Assembly (NCBI GenBank): GCA_035352555.1
Contig: DAOPXW010000036.1
Location: 1-19,018 of the forward strand
Length of the DNA stretch: 19,018 nucleotides
Direction of reading: 5' to 3'
Origin: UBA2922 sp035352555
Lineage (GTDB): Bacteria; Bacillota; Clostridia; Oscillospirales; Oscillospiraceae
Made by a program: the position numbers and the translations under genes. Positions within the stretch are counted from its first letter, which is position 1, and each line of letters opens with the position of its first letter. Positions 6,531-16,600 of this stretch are shown in pieces. The notes beneath the pieces are model-generated. The model was given only the letters and a program-made list of their open reading frames with translations, had not been told where the DNA came from and did not search any database.

Positions 6531-6586
6531 GGCCTCTCGCCGCTGCCGGGAAAGCCGTTTCCGATTTGCTATAAAGAACGCCCCGC
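6531..6586 (+). repeat. direct repeat copy 2: degraded MFS gene end
   Basis: The stretch matches 3925-3980 at 47 of 56 positions without gaps. In the MFS frame it reads GLSPLPGKPFPICYKERP against GLSPLLGKLFSM-stop, so the stop codon has been lost and the coding sense is dead. It runs directly into the terminator at 6571-6608. A perfect 7-bp hairpin (GCCGGGC/GCCCGGC, 6516-6533) overlaps its left edge. Confidence 0.8.
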
Positions 6587-6608
6587 CTGTCGGCGGGGCG
6601 TTCTTTAT
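6571..6608. terminator. bidirectional terminator between convergent genes
   Basis: A 17-bp perfect inverted repeat, ATAAAGAACGCCCCGCC (6571-6587) and its complement (6592-6608), encloses TGTC. The AAAG/CTTT ends supply a T-rich tail in both directions. It separates the collagen-like gene (+) from the lgt operon (-). Confidence 0.9.
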
Positions 6609-6614
6609 AAGGTC

Positions 6615-7019
6615 TTATTTTTTGGCTTCGTCCTCGGTCTCGGACACCACGGACTCAAAATCCGCCTCGGTGGCCTCGCCGCTGGCTTTCAACTCGTCTT
6701 TCAGGGCGTCCAGTTCCTTGTCGATGACGGACATACGGTCGCCGATTTCCTTGACCTTTTCAAACAGGGGCGCGAAAAAGCCCTGGGGCGCGTTGCAGTT
6801 CTCTTCGTAATACAGTCTGCCGATCTCCATATAGGCCTTTCTCAGATCCTCGCCGGCTCCGTTGTACTCCAGCGTGAGTTTGGCGATGTTGCCCAGAGAT
6901 TTGGCCTTGCTGGCGCCTTTGTCATATATCTCCCGTACGGTGCCGCTCTCGGCCAGGTCCTTCGCCTTTTCGGTGATGGTATTCAGAGTGCCCTTCAGAA
7001 TGCTCTTGTAATCAGACAT
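6615..7019 (-). CDS. hypothetical helical protein downstream of lgt
   Basis: This is a 134-residue, highly charged, mostly helical protein starting MSDYKSILKGTL. The frame is open further upstream, but ATG at 7019 has AGGAGG close by and overlaps the end of lgt by 8 bases (ATGTCTGA), so it is very probably the real start. Residues about 5-50 look like an amphipathic helix. Residues about 85-113 (FEKVKEIGDRMSVIDKELDA) look like a coiled coil. The tail is acidic and disordered with EDEAKK at the end. Similar small proteins occur in Clostridia without known function, from memory; no domain is named. There is no signal peptide or membrane segment. It is the last gene of the four-gene operon and ends just before the bidirectional terminator. 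Confidence 0.75.
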   Translation of the reverse strand: MSDYKSILKGTLNTITEKAKDLAESGTVREIYDKGASKAKSLGNIAKLTLEYNGAGEDLRKAYMEIGRLYYEENCNAPQGFFAPLFEKVKEIGDRMSVIDKELDALKDELKASGEATEADFESVVSETEDEAKK

Positions 7020-7944
7020 GGGTGGTATCCTCCTTCTTGTTGTCAATGTCGTTGGTTTCTTCGGTGTGATTATCATTCTCCGCATCCGCTGCCGCGGCGC
7101 GGTTCACGAACAGTTTTTCCGGCGGATGGGGCCGGCGGGCCAGGACGAAAAGGAGGATCGCCATAATCAGCGCGGAGCACGCGGCCACCATCTGGGACAC
7201 CCGGATGAAGCCGGGGATGAGCCAGAGACTGTCGGTGCGCAGCCCTTCGATCCAGGAGCGGCCCAGACCGTACCACAGCACATACATCATGAACAGCTGC
7301 CCGTCGTATTTGCGGTTGCCGGGCTTTTTCGACCAGAAATGCAAAAACAGGAACCCGCACAGGGTCCAGAGGCTTTCATAGAGGAAGGTGGGGTGGACAT
7401 AGACCGTGGCTTCGCCGGGGTTGGTCAGGCCCATGCGGCAGAAGATATCCGTCTCCCGGCCGAAGGCCTCGCGGTTCATGAAATTGCCCCAGCGGCCGAT
7501 GGACTGGGCGATAATCAGACCCACGCCGTTGCAGTCCAGCAGCGCGCCCAGCGAGATTTTTTTCTTCTTCGTCCAAATCAGTACGAAGATCAGCCCTGCG
7601 ATGATGCCGCCGTACATGGCGATGCCGCCGTCCCGGATGCGCCAGATCTCATTGAGATGCTGGGAATAGTAGCCCCACTCAAAAAGGACGTAATAAACGC
7701 GGCAGCCGATCACGCCCAGCGGCACCATCCACAGCACTTCTTCATAGATATCGTCCTGCTTCAGCCCGAAGCGGCCGGCGTTGTGGGCGCAGTAAAGCAG
7801 TCCCACCAGAAAGGCCGTGGCCAGGATGACGCCGTACCAGTAGATGTCGTGGCCGAACACGGTGAAATAGGCCGGAGGGTTGATGGTCAGGTTTCCCAGC
7901 ATAGGGAAGGAGATGGATGCGTTGCGCAGCATGGTTTCAGTCAT
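7012..7944 (-). CDS. lgt: prolipoprotein diacylglyceryl transferase
   Basis: Lgt moves a diacylglyceryl group from phosphatidylglycerol to the lipobox cysteine of prolipoproteins, the first step of lipoprotein maturation in the cytoplasmic membrane. The 310-residue product has the family signature RWGNFMNREAFG at residues 151-162, GGIAMYGGI at 107-114, and about seven hydrophobic segments. YGGI replaces the HGG of E. coli Lgt, as in other Clostridia. The start is set at 7944 (MTETMLRN), with AGGAAAGAG upstream overlapping the end of the peptidase gene; MLRN, four codons later, is an alternative start. Length is slightly above the usual 260-290 because of an acidic C-terminal tail of about 40 residues (AENDNHTEETND). 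It lies 4 bases after the M16 peptidase gene. Confidence 0.95.
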   Translation of the reverse strand: MTETMLRNASISFPMLGNLTINPPAYFTVFGHDIYWYGVILATAFLVGLLYCAHNAGRFGLKQDDIYEEVLWMVPLGVIGCRVYYVLFEWGYYSQHLNEIWRIRDGGIAMYGGIIAGLIFVLIWTKKKKISLGALLDCNGVGLIIAQSIGRWGNFMNREAFGRETDIFCRMGLTNPGEATVYVHPTFLYESLWTLCGFLFLHFWSKKPGNRKYDGQLFMMYVLWYGLGRSWIEGLRTDSLWLIPGFIRVSQMVAACSALIMAILLFVLARRPHPPEKLFVNRAAAADAENDNHTEETNDIDNKKEDTTHV

Positions 7945-7948
7945 GGGA

Positions 7949-9226
7949 TCACTCTTTCCTTGGCGTGATGACGGACAGGGCCAACCGGTCCGGACCCAGA
8001 TAGTCGCGGATATAGGCCGCGCAGTCCTCCGGCGTGACGCGCTGCAGCATGGCGAAAGCGTCCAGCGAGCAGTAGCCGCCGAAAACGCCGTCCGCCAGCG
8101 AGGAACAGAGGCTGTCGAAGTCCTCCAGCCCACGCAGGCGCGCGCCGTAGGAGGCGCGCACGGCGCGGTCAAAGTCGGCTTTTTTCAGCCCGTCCCGGGC
8201 CGCGCGGGCCACGGCATCGGAAAATGCGGCCAGCGCCTGATCCGGCCGGGCGCTCTCGCCGCCGATAACGACGGTGGCCGTCCCCGCGGCGTAGTCGATC
8301 TCGTAATCGAAGTCCCGGGTCAGCAGACCCTGCGCGTAGAGGCGGGTGTAAAAATCGGACGAGGTGCCGCACAGCAGCCGAAGCGCCAGCTGGCCGATGA
8401 GTTTCTGGCGAAGCAGGGCGTCCCCGCCGGGGGCGGGGGGAACCTTGGCACCGATGAGAAATTGCGGCGCGGAAAGCTCCATGGCAGTTTCAGAGCGCTT
8501 CTCCAGCGGCAGCTCGCCCTCCGGGGGGCCAAAATCCGCCTTCGGCACCGGACCGGGCTCCGCCGGCAGCACCCGCAGGGCGATGTCGCGCACCTTTTCA
8601 GGGTCGATATCCCCGGCGGCGCACAGCGCCATGTTGGAAGGATTATAAAACACCTTGTGGCAGCTGTAAAGAATTTCGGGGGTGATCCGGGCGATGCTCT
8701 GCTGGGTGCCGGCCACGGCGTCCCGGATGGGATGGGCGGCATACAGCAGCTTCATGAGGTTGATATATACGGCAAAGCCGGGGGAATCCTCCGTCATGGA
8801 GATCTCCTGCCCGATGATGCCCTGCTCCTTTTTCACACTCTCCGCCGTGAAATAGGGCGTGGAGACAAAACGCAGCAGCATCTCCAGATTGTCATAGAAA
8901 TCCCGGGTGCTCTCAAAATAATAGCAGGTCATGCCCGCGGAGGTATAGGCGTTGGGGTCGGCGCCGTTGGCGGAGAGCACGTTCAGCGCGTTGTCCCCGT
9001 CCGGCATATCGAACATCTTGTGCTCCAGAAAATGGGCCACGCCCGCCGGGGTGTCCACCCAGCCGCCGCCGGTGCTGAACCGGCGCATGGCGCCGCCGTA
9101 GTTGGCGGCGAAGGCGGCAAAGCTGGTGGCATAGCCGGGCTTCGCGGCCACGTTCAGCGTCAGGCCGTCGGGCAGCTTCGCGGTATAAAGGTTTTCGCCG
9201 ATGTTGTCGAAACGCTTATTCTCCAT
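7949..9226 (-). CDS. ymfH: M16 family zinc peptidase, YmfH-like
   Basis: This 425-residue protein has the inverted zinc motif HFLEH at residues 65-69 and the third ligand candidate E141 (in IIGQEIS), at the spacing expected of M16 (insulinase/pitrilysin) peptidases. The N-terminal half is the catalytic domain and the C-terminal half a degenerate M16 domain. It has no signal peptide, so it should be cytoplasmic. M16 proteins act as clamshells; here the partner half is very likely the inactive-type protein encoded just upstream, with an 11-base gene overlap. In Bacillus subtilis the ymfF-ymfH pair sits near ymfI, and the pair has been linked by name to 5-aminopentanol modification of EF-P; no ymfI is visible here. 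A peptide-processing role for RiPP-type peptides is another possibility, but no precursor is seen. Confidence 0.85.
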   Translation of the reverse strand: MENKRFDNIGENLYTAKLPDGLTLNVAAKPGYATSFAAFAANYGGAMRRFSTGGGWVDTPAGVAHFLEHKMFDMPDGDNALNVLSANGADPNAYTSAGMTCYYFESTRDFYDNLEMLLRFVSTPYFTAESVKKEQGIIGQEISMTEDSPGFAVYINLMKLLYAAHPIRDAVAGTQQSIARITPEILYSCHKVFYNPSNMALCAAGDIDPEKVRDIALRVLPAEPGPVPKADFGPPEGELPLEKRSETAMELSAPQFLIGAKVPPAPGGDALLRQKLIGQLALRLLCGTSSDFYTRLYAQGLLTRDFDYEIDYAAGTATVVIGGESARPDQALAAFSDAVARAARDGLKKADFDRAVRASYGARLRGLEDFDSLCSSLADGVFGGYCSLDAFAMLQRVTPEDCAAYIRDYLGPDRLALSVITPRKE

Positions 9227-10514
9227 CCTCGTCCTCCGTGCCGTCGCCCTTCAGGAAATAAATCTCGTCGCACACGACGCTGCCGGCTACGGCCACCGCC
9301 TGTTCCTTTGTCACATCCTCGGCCAGCGCGGCCAACTCCAGCGGGGCCAAATCGTCCCCATCCACGGCGGCGGCCAGCCAATAGCCCTCCAGCTCGCCCT
9401 GGGCGTCCTCCACGGCCCGGAGGTCCGAGGCCAGCGCGTTTTTCGCGGCGGTGAGCTCCGTGTCGGAAAGCTCTCCCCGGCGCAGCGCGTCCAACTGGGC
9501 GAGAATCTCGTCCCGGGCGGCGTCGTAATCGGCCGCGTCGATCCCCGAGGACACCAGCAGCAGGCCCTTGTGGGTCTCCAGCATGGAATTGGCATAGTAG
9601 CACAGAGACAGCTTTTCCCGGACGTTGGCAAAGAGCTTGGAGGTGACGCCGCCGCCGTAGGCCGCATTAAAGACCCGCAGCGGCGCGGGGTCCGGATCGT
9701 CCATACACTCGCCCAGACGGAAGCCCAGCACCAGTTTGCCCTGACTGATGCTCTTTTCCTCCACGGTGACCCGGGGGGCGTCCTCCACGGCGTTCATGCG
9801 CACGTCCGTGCCGATATCGCAGTCGATCTCGCCCCGGGGCAGGGTGAGAAACGCTTTTATCAGCGCCAGCGCCACGCGGTCGGCTTCGGCCGCGCCGCAG
9901 TAGAAAAATTCGATGGGAGACTGGGCCAGCAGGGTGTGGTAGTGCTTGGTGAGCCTGTCGTAGCGGATGGTTTCCACGTTCTTTTCATCGCCGTAGCGCC
10001 CGACGGCGTAGTTCTCGTAGCAGCACATCTCCTCGATGCAGCGCTGCAGGGCGTAGCCCTGGCGGTCGTTGATGCGGCTGCGGATAAGCTCAGCCAGCTT
10101 GTCGCGCTCGCTGGCCACATAGTCCGGCAAAAACAGCCCGCCCCGGGTGTTGGGGCGCAGCAGCAGTTCGGCCAGCATCTCCGCCGCCGCGGAAAGCACG
10201 CTCTCCCCGCGGGGCAGCAGCGCGTCCTCCGCAAAGCTGGAATAGAAGCCCACGCACTGGATCTCGCCCACCCGGCGGACAATGGGCTCCACGGCCGCGC
10301 CGTACAGCTCATCCAGACGCGCGGAGACGGCGGCCATGTCCGGGTGTTTGGCCGTGCCGCGGCGCAGCACAAAGGGGATCAGCGCGTTCTGGGAGGCGTT
10401 TTCCCGGCAGAGCTGGGTCAGCAGATTCACGCTGAGACAGGCGGTTTTGAACTTGTCTGTCCGCAGAGCGGTGAGCCACACGCCCGGCATGATTTCGCTG
10501 CGTACTTTTTCCAT
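9216..10514 (-). CDS. ymfF: M16 family protein lacking the zinc motif, YmfF-like
   Basis: This 432-residue protein follows the M16 fold pattern but has no HXXEH. The corresponding region reads FVLRRGTAKHPDMAAVSARL (residues 48-67), followed by DELYGA, characteristic of YmfF. C-terminal features such as GGGVTSKLFANVREKLSLCY are those of the M16 substrate-binding half. It is therefore expected to be the non-catalytic partner of the adjacent HXXEH peptidase, as in two-chain M16B enzymes. The start ATG at 10514 has GGGAGGG upstream on the minus strand, and an extended -10 lies about 35 bases before it. It is the first gene of the operon ymfF-ymfH-lgt-hypothetical. Confidence 0.85.
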   Translation of the reverse strand: MEKVRSEIMPGVWLTALRTDKFKTACLSVNLLTQLCRENASQNALIPFVLRRGTAKHPDMAAVSARLDELYGAAVEPIVRRVGEIQCVGFYSSFAEDALLPRGESVLSAAAEMLAELLLRPNTRGGLFLPDYVASERDKLAELIRSRINDRQGYALQRCIEEMCCYENYAVGRYGDEKNVETIRYDRLTKHYHTLLAQSPIEFFYCGAAEADRVALALIKAFLTLPRGEIDCDIGTDVRMNAVEDAPRVTVEEKSISQGKLVLGFRLGECMDDPDPAPLRVFNAAYGGGVTSKLFANVREKLSLCYYANSMLETHKGLLLVSSGIDAADYDAARDEILAQLDALRRGELSDTELTAAKNALASDLRAVEDAQGELEGYWLAAAVDGDDLAPLELAALAEDVTKEQAVAVAGSVVCDEIYFLKGDGTEDEDGE

Positions 10515-10548
10515 CGACGCGACCCTCCCATGATTTCAGTAATTTTAT

Positions 10549-10557
10549 ATTGTAGCA
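10549..10557 (-). promoter_or_regulatory. extended -10 promoter of the ymfF-lgt operon
   Basis: Read on the minus strand the bases are TGCTACAAT, a TGN-extended -10 close to consensus. It lies 35 bases before the ymfF start. No good -35 is seen at 17 bases, consistent with an extended -10 type. Confidence 0.6.
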
Positions 10558-10601
10558 CAACGCGGTGGATTTGGATAGAGACAATTTGTAAACTGCGCGG
10601 C

Positions 10602-13600
10602 TCAATCCGCCTCCGCCTCGCCGTTTTTCACGGTAATGGTGTGGACCCGCCCCTCGAAATCCGTCCAGCGGGCGGTATAGTCCCCAAGCCGGGGATGCAC
10701 GGTCAGCTTGCCGTTTTCCAGCCGCAGACCCAGCAGCTCCTCCGTCACCGCCCGGAAATACCACCCGGCGGAGCCGGTATACCAGGTCCAGCCCGCCTCC
10801 CCCACGTGACCCGGCGCGGTGTAGACGTCTGCCGGCAGCACAAAGGGCTCCGCCAGATAGACGGAAAGATCGTGATTTTCCGGCAGCAGCGCGGAGAGAA
10901 TGGCCCGGCCGTCCGCCTCCCGCCCCCGACGCAGGCAGGCCATGGCCAGCCAGATCGCTCCGTGGGTGTACTGCCCGCCGTTTTCCCGAAACCCGGGGCC
11001 GTAGCTCTCCAGATAGCCGGGAGACCGGGCGCAGTCGGCAAAGGGCGGGTCGAACAGTTTCACCACGCCGGTTTCCCGGTCGAACAGCCGGTCTACCGCG
11101 TTTCCCAGCGCGGCGGACACCTTCTCCGGCGCGGCCTGCTCGCACAGCGCGGCCCAGCTCTGGGCGATGGAGTCGATCAGGCAGCAGCGGGAGACGCGGC
11201 TGCCCAGCCGTTCCCCGTCCGGCCAATAGCCGCGCAGATACCAGCCCCCGTCCCAGGCCGCGTCCGCCGCCCGCCCATAGGTGACGGCCAGCGAGGCATA
11301 TTTTTCAGAATCAGGTTGACATAATTTATCCAACAGCCGGGAGAAACGCGCGGCGACGTGGGCGAAAAACCAGGTCAGCCACACGCTCTCGCCGCCGATC
11401 CTGTCCAATCCGTCGTTCCAGTCGCCGCTGCCGAAGCGCAGCAGGCCGTGGGGGCCGGAGCCCCGGGCGAGACAGCGCTCCATGGACCGCAGGGCATGGG
11501 CCAGCACGGGCTCCGTAAAGTCGGAGGGAGCGGGGGTCTCATACCGGTCCCGTTCCTCCTCAGCCAGCGGCGGCGAGACCGCATAGGCCATCTCCGCGCC
11601 GCACAGGGCCAGGTCGCCGGTCTTTTCCGTATACTCGCACAGCGCCCAGACCAGCCACACCAGATCGTCGGAGCAGCGGGTGCGCACGCCCTTGTCCCCG
11701 GCGGGGTGGGCGTGCCACCAGTGCATCACGTCGCCCTCCGTATACTGATGGCGGCAGGCGGCGAGGATCTGATTGCGGGCGTAGCCGGGGTCCAGCAGGA
11801 GGACGTTCACCGCGTCCTGCAGCTGGTCGCGAAAACCGAAGGCGCCGCCCGCCTGATAGAGGCCCGCCCGCCCCAGCAGGCGGCAGCAGATCGCCTGATA
11901 TCCCGCCCAGCCGTTCATCATGTGCGCCAATGCCGCGTCGCGGACGTCCAGCCGGAAGCGGCCCAGCAGGTCGGCCCAATACCGCCCGGCCTCCAGGGGC
12001 GCGGCGGCGGCAGTATCTGGTTGACATAATTCAAGAAGCTCGTCCTCGCCGCAGCAGCCGCAGACCAGCGTCAGCCGTCCGCCCAGGGGCAGGGCCGCGC
12101 CGATAACGGGCTCGCCGCCGGTGGCCGTGCCGCCGTCCAGCTCGCCACGCCGCCACTTGCCGCCGTCGCAGGTGTAGGCCGCGGGCGGGGCGGAGAAGGC
12201 CGCGAGAAAGCGCAGACCCTCCGTGTAGGAACGGGGGCTGGACGCGGAAAAAATGGAGTTGACATAATCAACGACGACCGCGCCGCGGTCGTCGCCGTCG
12301 GCGGCCAGGCGCAGATCGGTTTTCCACAGCAGGCGGCCTTCGGCGGGGCCCACCGTTTCCACCGTGAGTACCCGCGCGTCCCGCCGGGGCGGCAGGGAGG
12401 CGGTGACCGCGGTGGCGAAGGAGCCGAAGTCCTTTTCCCAGCGGGCCCAGCCGAAGCCAAAGCGCACCCGGCAGGGGAGACCGTCCTCCGCCGCGAACAG
12501 GCTGAAGCGCCCGGCGGCGGTCTCGATCTCCAGCGTCTCCGGGCCGGCCACTTCCAGCGCGTCGCCCGGCCAGCCGTTGATGGGCTGCTCCCGGGCGTTG
12601 CGGTACCACAGTCCGCCGCAGCCGCAGTCCGCCGCCAGAAAGCCGAAATCGCCGGAACACAGCACGTCGCTCCAGCAGCGGCGGGGCAGATAATGGTTTA
12701 CATAAAAACTGAAATGATCTTCGGCCCATTCCACCTGCGGCACGCCGCCGCGGCGGAGCGCGGGACCCGGCAGAAAAGTGCCGCCGATCCTGCGCGGAGG
12801 GGCGGTCTCGCCCCAGACGGCGGCGGAGGCCCGGCGCAGCGGCTCGTCCGCGCTGGGGGGCAGCAGATGCACGCCGCCGTAGCCGCCCAGCAGCGCCCCC
12901 AGACCCAGCTTTTCCAAAACGTCCTCCGCCCGGCGGGATACGGGGCGGTCGTAATCGCCGCCGTCATCCGTGATCAGCGCCAGATCCGCCAGCATACCGC
13001 AGCAGCGCAGCAGGCAGAATTCCCGCACCGGGGCGTCCGTATCCTGCGGCGCGCCGGGGCGCAGCAGCAGGATGGGCAGGTCGCCGGACACGGCGTAGCG
13101 CCACAGCAGCTCCCGCGTCCCAAATCTTTCCGGGCGCGGGAACCACAGCGGGCGCACCAGCGCCATGGCCTGCCCGATCTCCCGCGCGGAGAGACCGGAC
13201 AGCGCCGCGCAGGCGCCGGGCATATCGGCGTAGTCCGCCGGACCCAGCGCGGTCAGACGCTGGGCGCCGTGATAGGCCTCCTCCGCGGTCGGTCCCAGAC
13301 ACAGGGAAAAGCGCAGATTGACGCTCTCGCCGGGCTGCAGCTTCACAGCCACGCGCGCGGTAACCAGCGGATAGGACAGCCAGCCCAGCCCCCCGCCGGC
13401 GTCGGCGGAAAATTCCGCCGGAGCCGCGCAGGCCAGCGCGAGCCACATTTCCGGCCGGTCGCCCCGGGCCAGCCGCCGCAGCAGCAGACAGCCCTGATGC
13501 TCCCGCGCCTCCAGACCCAGCCGCCAGAAAGCGGGGTGGCTGCGGTAATCGTCCGCCGAGGCCAGCACCGGGCGGAAGCGCAGCGTGACAAAGCCGTCCA

Positions 13601-16600
13601 GCGGGACGCGGGCGGTGAGCCGGACCAGCCGGATCTCGCCGGAAAAGCCGGAGGCAGCCGCCACGGCGCACCGGGCGGAAAATTCCGCCCGGCGGCACAG
13701 CACGGAGACGCTGTCTTCCGAAAGCTCCCACAGCACCTCCTCGTCCGTCCGGCCCGGCACCGGCAGCAGGGAGGTCTCTCCGCCACCCAGCGTCAGGGCC
13801 AACTCCAGCCCGTGCCCGCCCTGTGCGGGGACGTCGGGCGTGTCGTAGATCAGCGTGTCCCGGCAGGCGGAGGCGGTGAGGCCAAATTCGGTTGACATAA
13901 TGTTATACACACCGTTGGAGAGCAGGCAGCAGCCGGGGTGATCAAAATCGCTGCCTTCGCCGCGGATGCGCCACTTTTCCCCGGCGTCCCGCCGCAGCTT
14001 CTCCGGCGCGGAGGCACCGTCCCGGCGCAGCAGGTCCCCGCCCAGCGGTACCCGTTCCGCCAGCAGGCAGCCGTAGGCCCCCATTTCGGGGTCGGCCATG
14101 AACCGCCGGGTCATGACGCCGCCGGTGAGGGTATTTGCCGCGGCGATGAGGCTCATGCCCTGGTGGTGGGACATGACGCACTTTACCCGCTCGCCCTCGC
14201 CGCCCCGGCAGCGGCCGGGGGTGAAGTCCAGCGCCTCGTAGAAGCCGTATTCGCAGCCCATACCCCGGCTCTCCAGCCGGCGCAGGTTGCGCACCGCGGC
14301 GGCGGGGGCGGCGCACAGCGCCAGGAACGAGGAGTAGGGTGAGATCACCAGTTCCGCGTCCTGACCGCGCTTGAGCGCCAGCGCCGCGCAGCCGTTGGCC
14401 TTGTAGCGGTAATTCAGCGCGGGGTCCAGCGCGAAGAACGCGCTTTCGGAGACGCCCCAGGGCAGCCCCGGGCGCACCCGGCGGCGCTGGGCGTACAGGC
14501 AGAAGCGCGCGCTCTCATACAGCAGACTGTCCCGCACCAGCGGCACAAACAGCTCCGGCATCAGATATTCGAACATGGTGCCCGTCCAGCTGGCCAGACC
14601 GCGGTAGCCGTCCAGTCCCAGCTGGGCCCGGCTCAGCCGCCGCCAGTGGCGCTCGGGCACGTCGCCCCGGGCCACGGCCACGTAGCTGGTCAGGCGCGCT
14701 TCGCTGGCCATGAGATCGTAGACTCCGCCCGCCGGGCGGTCTTTCTTTGTGTCCCAGCCGATGTGGAAGAGGCGGCGGGCCGGGTCGTACAGCGGGGCAA
14801 AATCCATCTGTCGGGCCAGTGTCTCCGCCAGCGCTGCCAGATCGTCCCGCCCGTATTCCGAAAGCCCCGCTTTCAGGGTGATGAGACAGGCGCAGAGATT
14901 GCCGCTGTCTACGGTGGAGACGCTCTCCGGCGGCAGCGGGCGCAGGGTGCGGGTGTCGTACCAGTTGTACAGATGGCCCCGCCATTTTTTCAGTTGGGAC
15001 ACCGTGCGCAGCATGGCTTCCAGATGGGCCATGGCGGTGCCACGGGCGTCGATGCCCAGGTCCAGCGCCGCCAGACAGGACACCAGCGCCAGCCCGATGT
15101 TGGTGGGGGAAGTGCGGTGCGCCGCGCCCACGGGGGGCTGCTGCTGCACGTTGTCCGGGGGGAGAAAATGCTCCTCCTCGGCGCAGAAGCGGTCAAAATA
15201 GGTCCACAGGCGGGCGGCCCAGCCGGTGAGACAGCGCCGTTGGGCCTCGGTGGGCTCCGTATTTTTGCGGGCGGGCAGCGACAGCGCCCAGGCGGTCACC
15301 GGTGCGCACAGCCACACAAGGCCCGCAGTCCGCCCGATGACGGAGGCGGAGAAGCCCAGACACACCGCGCCGCACACCGGCGCGAACCAGGTCCCCGCCA
15401 GATGCGCGCCCAGCCCGTTGGGGTCGGCGTCGGTCTGGGCGGCGGTTTCCCATTGAAGCAGCTTTTTGCCGCTGACCGCCATGCGCCACAGCGCCGCCGC
15501 CATGGCCGAAAAACAGACCCACGCCTCGCAGGGCAGCAGCCACAGCCGCAGGAAGGTGCGCATCAGCGCCCCGCCCGCGCCGTAGATGACCACGGAGCGG
15601 TGGCGCAGCCGGGCCCGGGAAGTCTTTTGGAAGGCGCGCTCCGCCAGCGTGAGAAAGAAGCTGGAGAGCAGGGCCAGCAGCGCGGCGGCGGCGGCCACTG
15701 CCATGCCGCCCGAGGGCAGAAAAAAGCCCGCGAACACCGCCCCGAAGGTGGCGGGGGCCACCAGCGACCGGCGCAGAGAATCGAACAGCTTGAAGCGGTC
15801 GATATCCGAGAGGTCGCGGCCCCGGCGAAACAGCCAGGGTAAATTCTGCCAGTCGCCACGGGTCCAGCGGTGGAGACGGCGGAAATAGCTCAGCGGTTTT
15901 CCCGGGAAACCGTCCGTCACCTCCGCCTCGCCCAAAAAGCCGCCCCGGAGATACGCGCCCTCCAGCGCGTCGTGGGACAGCACCCGGTTTTCAGGGAAGC
16001 GCCCGCCGCAGCACGCCAGCAGCGCGTCCACATCCAGAATGCCCTTGCCGGCGAAGCCGCCCCGGGCGAAGAGATCCATATACAGCTCGCCGCAGGCCCC
16101 GCCGTAGGGGTCCACGCCGCCGGGACCCGCGAAGACCCGGGAAAAGTCCGTGGCGCCGGCGCCGGCCAGGTCCACGCTGATCCGGGGCTGGAGGACGCCG
16201 TGGCCACGCACCACCACGCCGTTTTCCGTCACGGGGCGGTTGAGGGGATGCAGCAGCGCCCCGATAAGCTTTTTCGCCGTGCCGGGCAGCAGCTCGGTGT
16301 CGCTGTCCATGGTCAGCAGAAAGGCCGTCCCCGCCAGCGCCCCGGCGTCGCCCGCCGCCACACGCAGCAGGCCTCCCTCGCCCCGCAGCAGCGCGGCCAG
16401 CGCCATCACGGCCCCTCGCTTGCGCTCCGCGCCGCGGTAGACCTTGTCCGCCCCGCAGTATGTCCGGGCCCGGGTAAAGAGATAGAAGCCGCCGCCGAAT
16501 TCCCGGTTGAGCCCCTCGACAGCGGCCGCGGCCGCCGCCAGGATTTCCGCGTCGGCGGGAGTATCCGGGGTCCGGGATTCCTTCAGATCGGCCAGTACGC

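Noticed and set aside
9201..11324. 707-residue open frame on the plus strand, and similar long plus frames at 11358-12029, 12693-13895 and 15870-17834
   Set aside because: Shadows created by high GC opposite the M16 and glucan synthase genes. Several end exactly in the TTGACATAAT words because these contain TGA and TAA, a side effect rather than evidence of genes.
11316..13901. TTGACATAAT copies as sigma-A promoters reading on the plus strand
   Set aside because: TTGACA matches a -35, but no -10-like sequence stands about 17 bases downstream of the copies checked (A, B and D).
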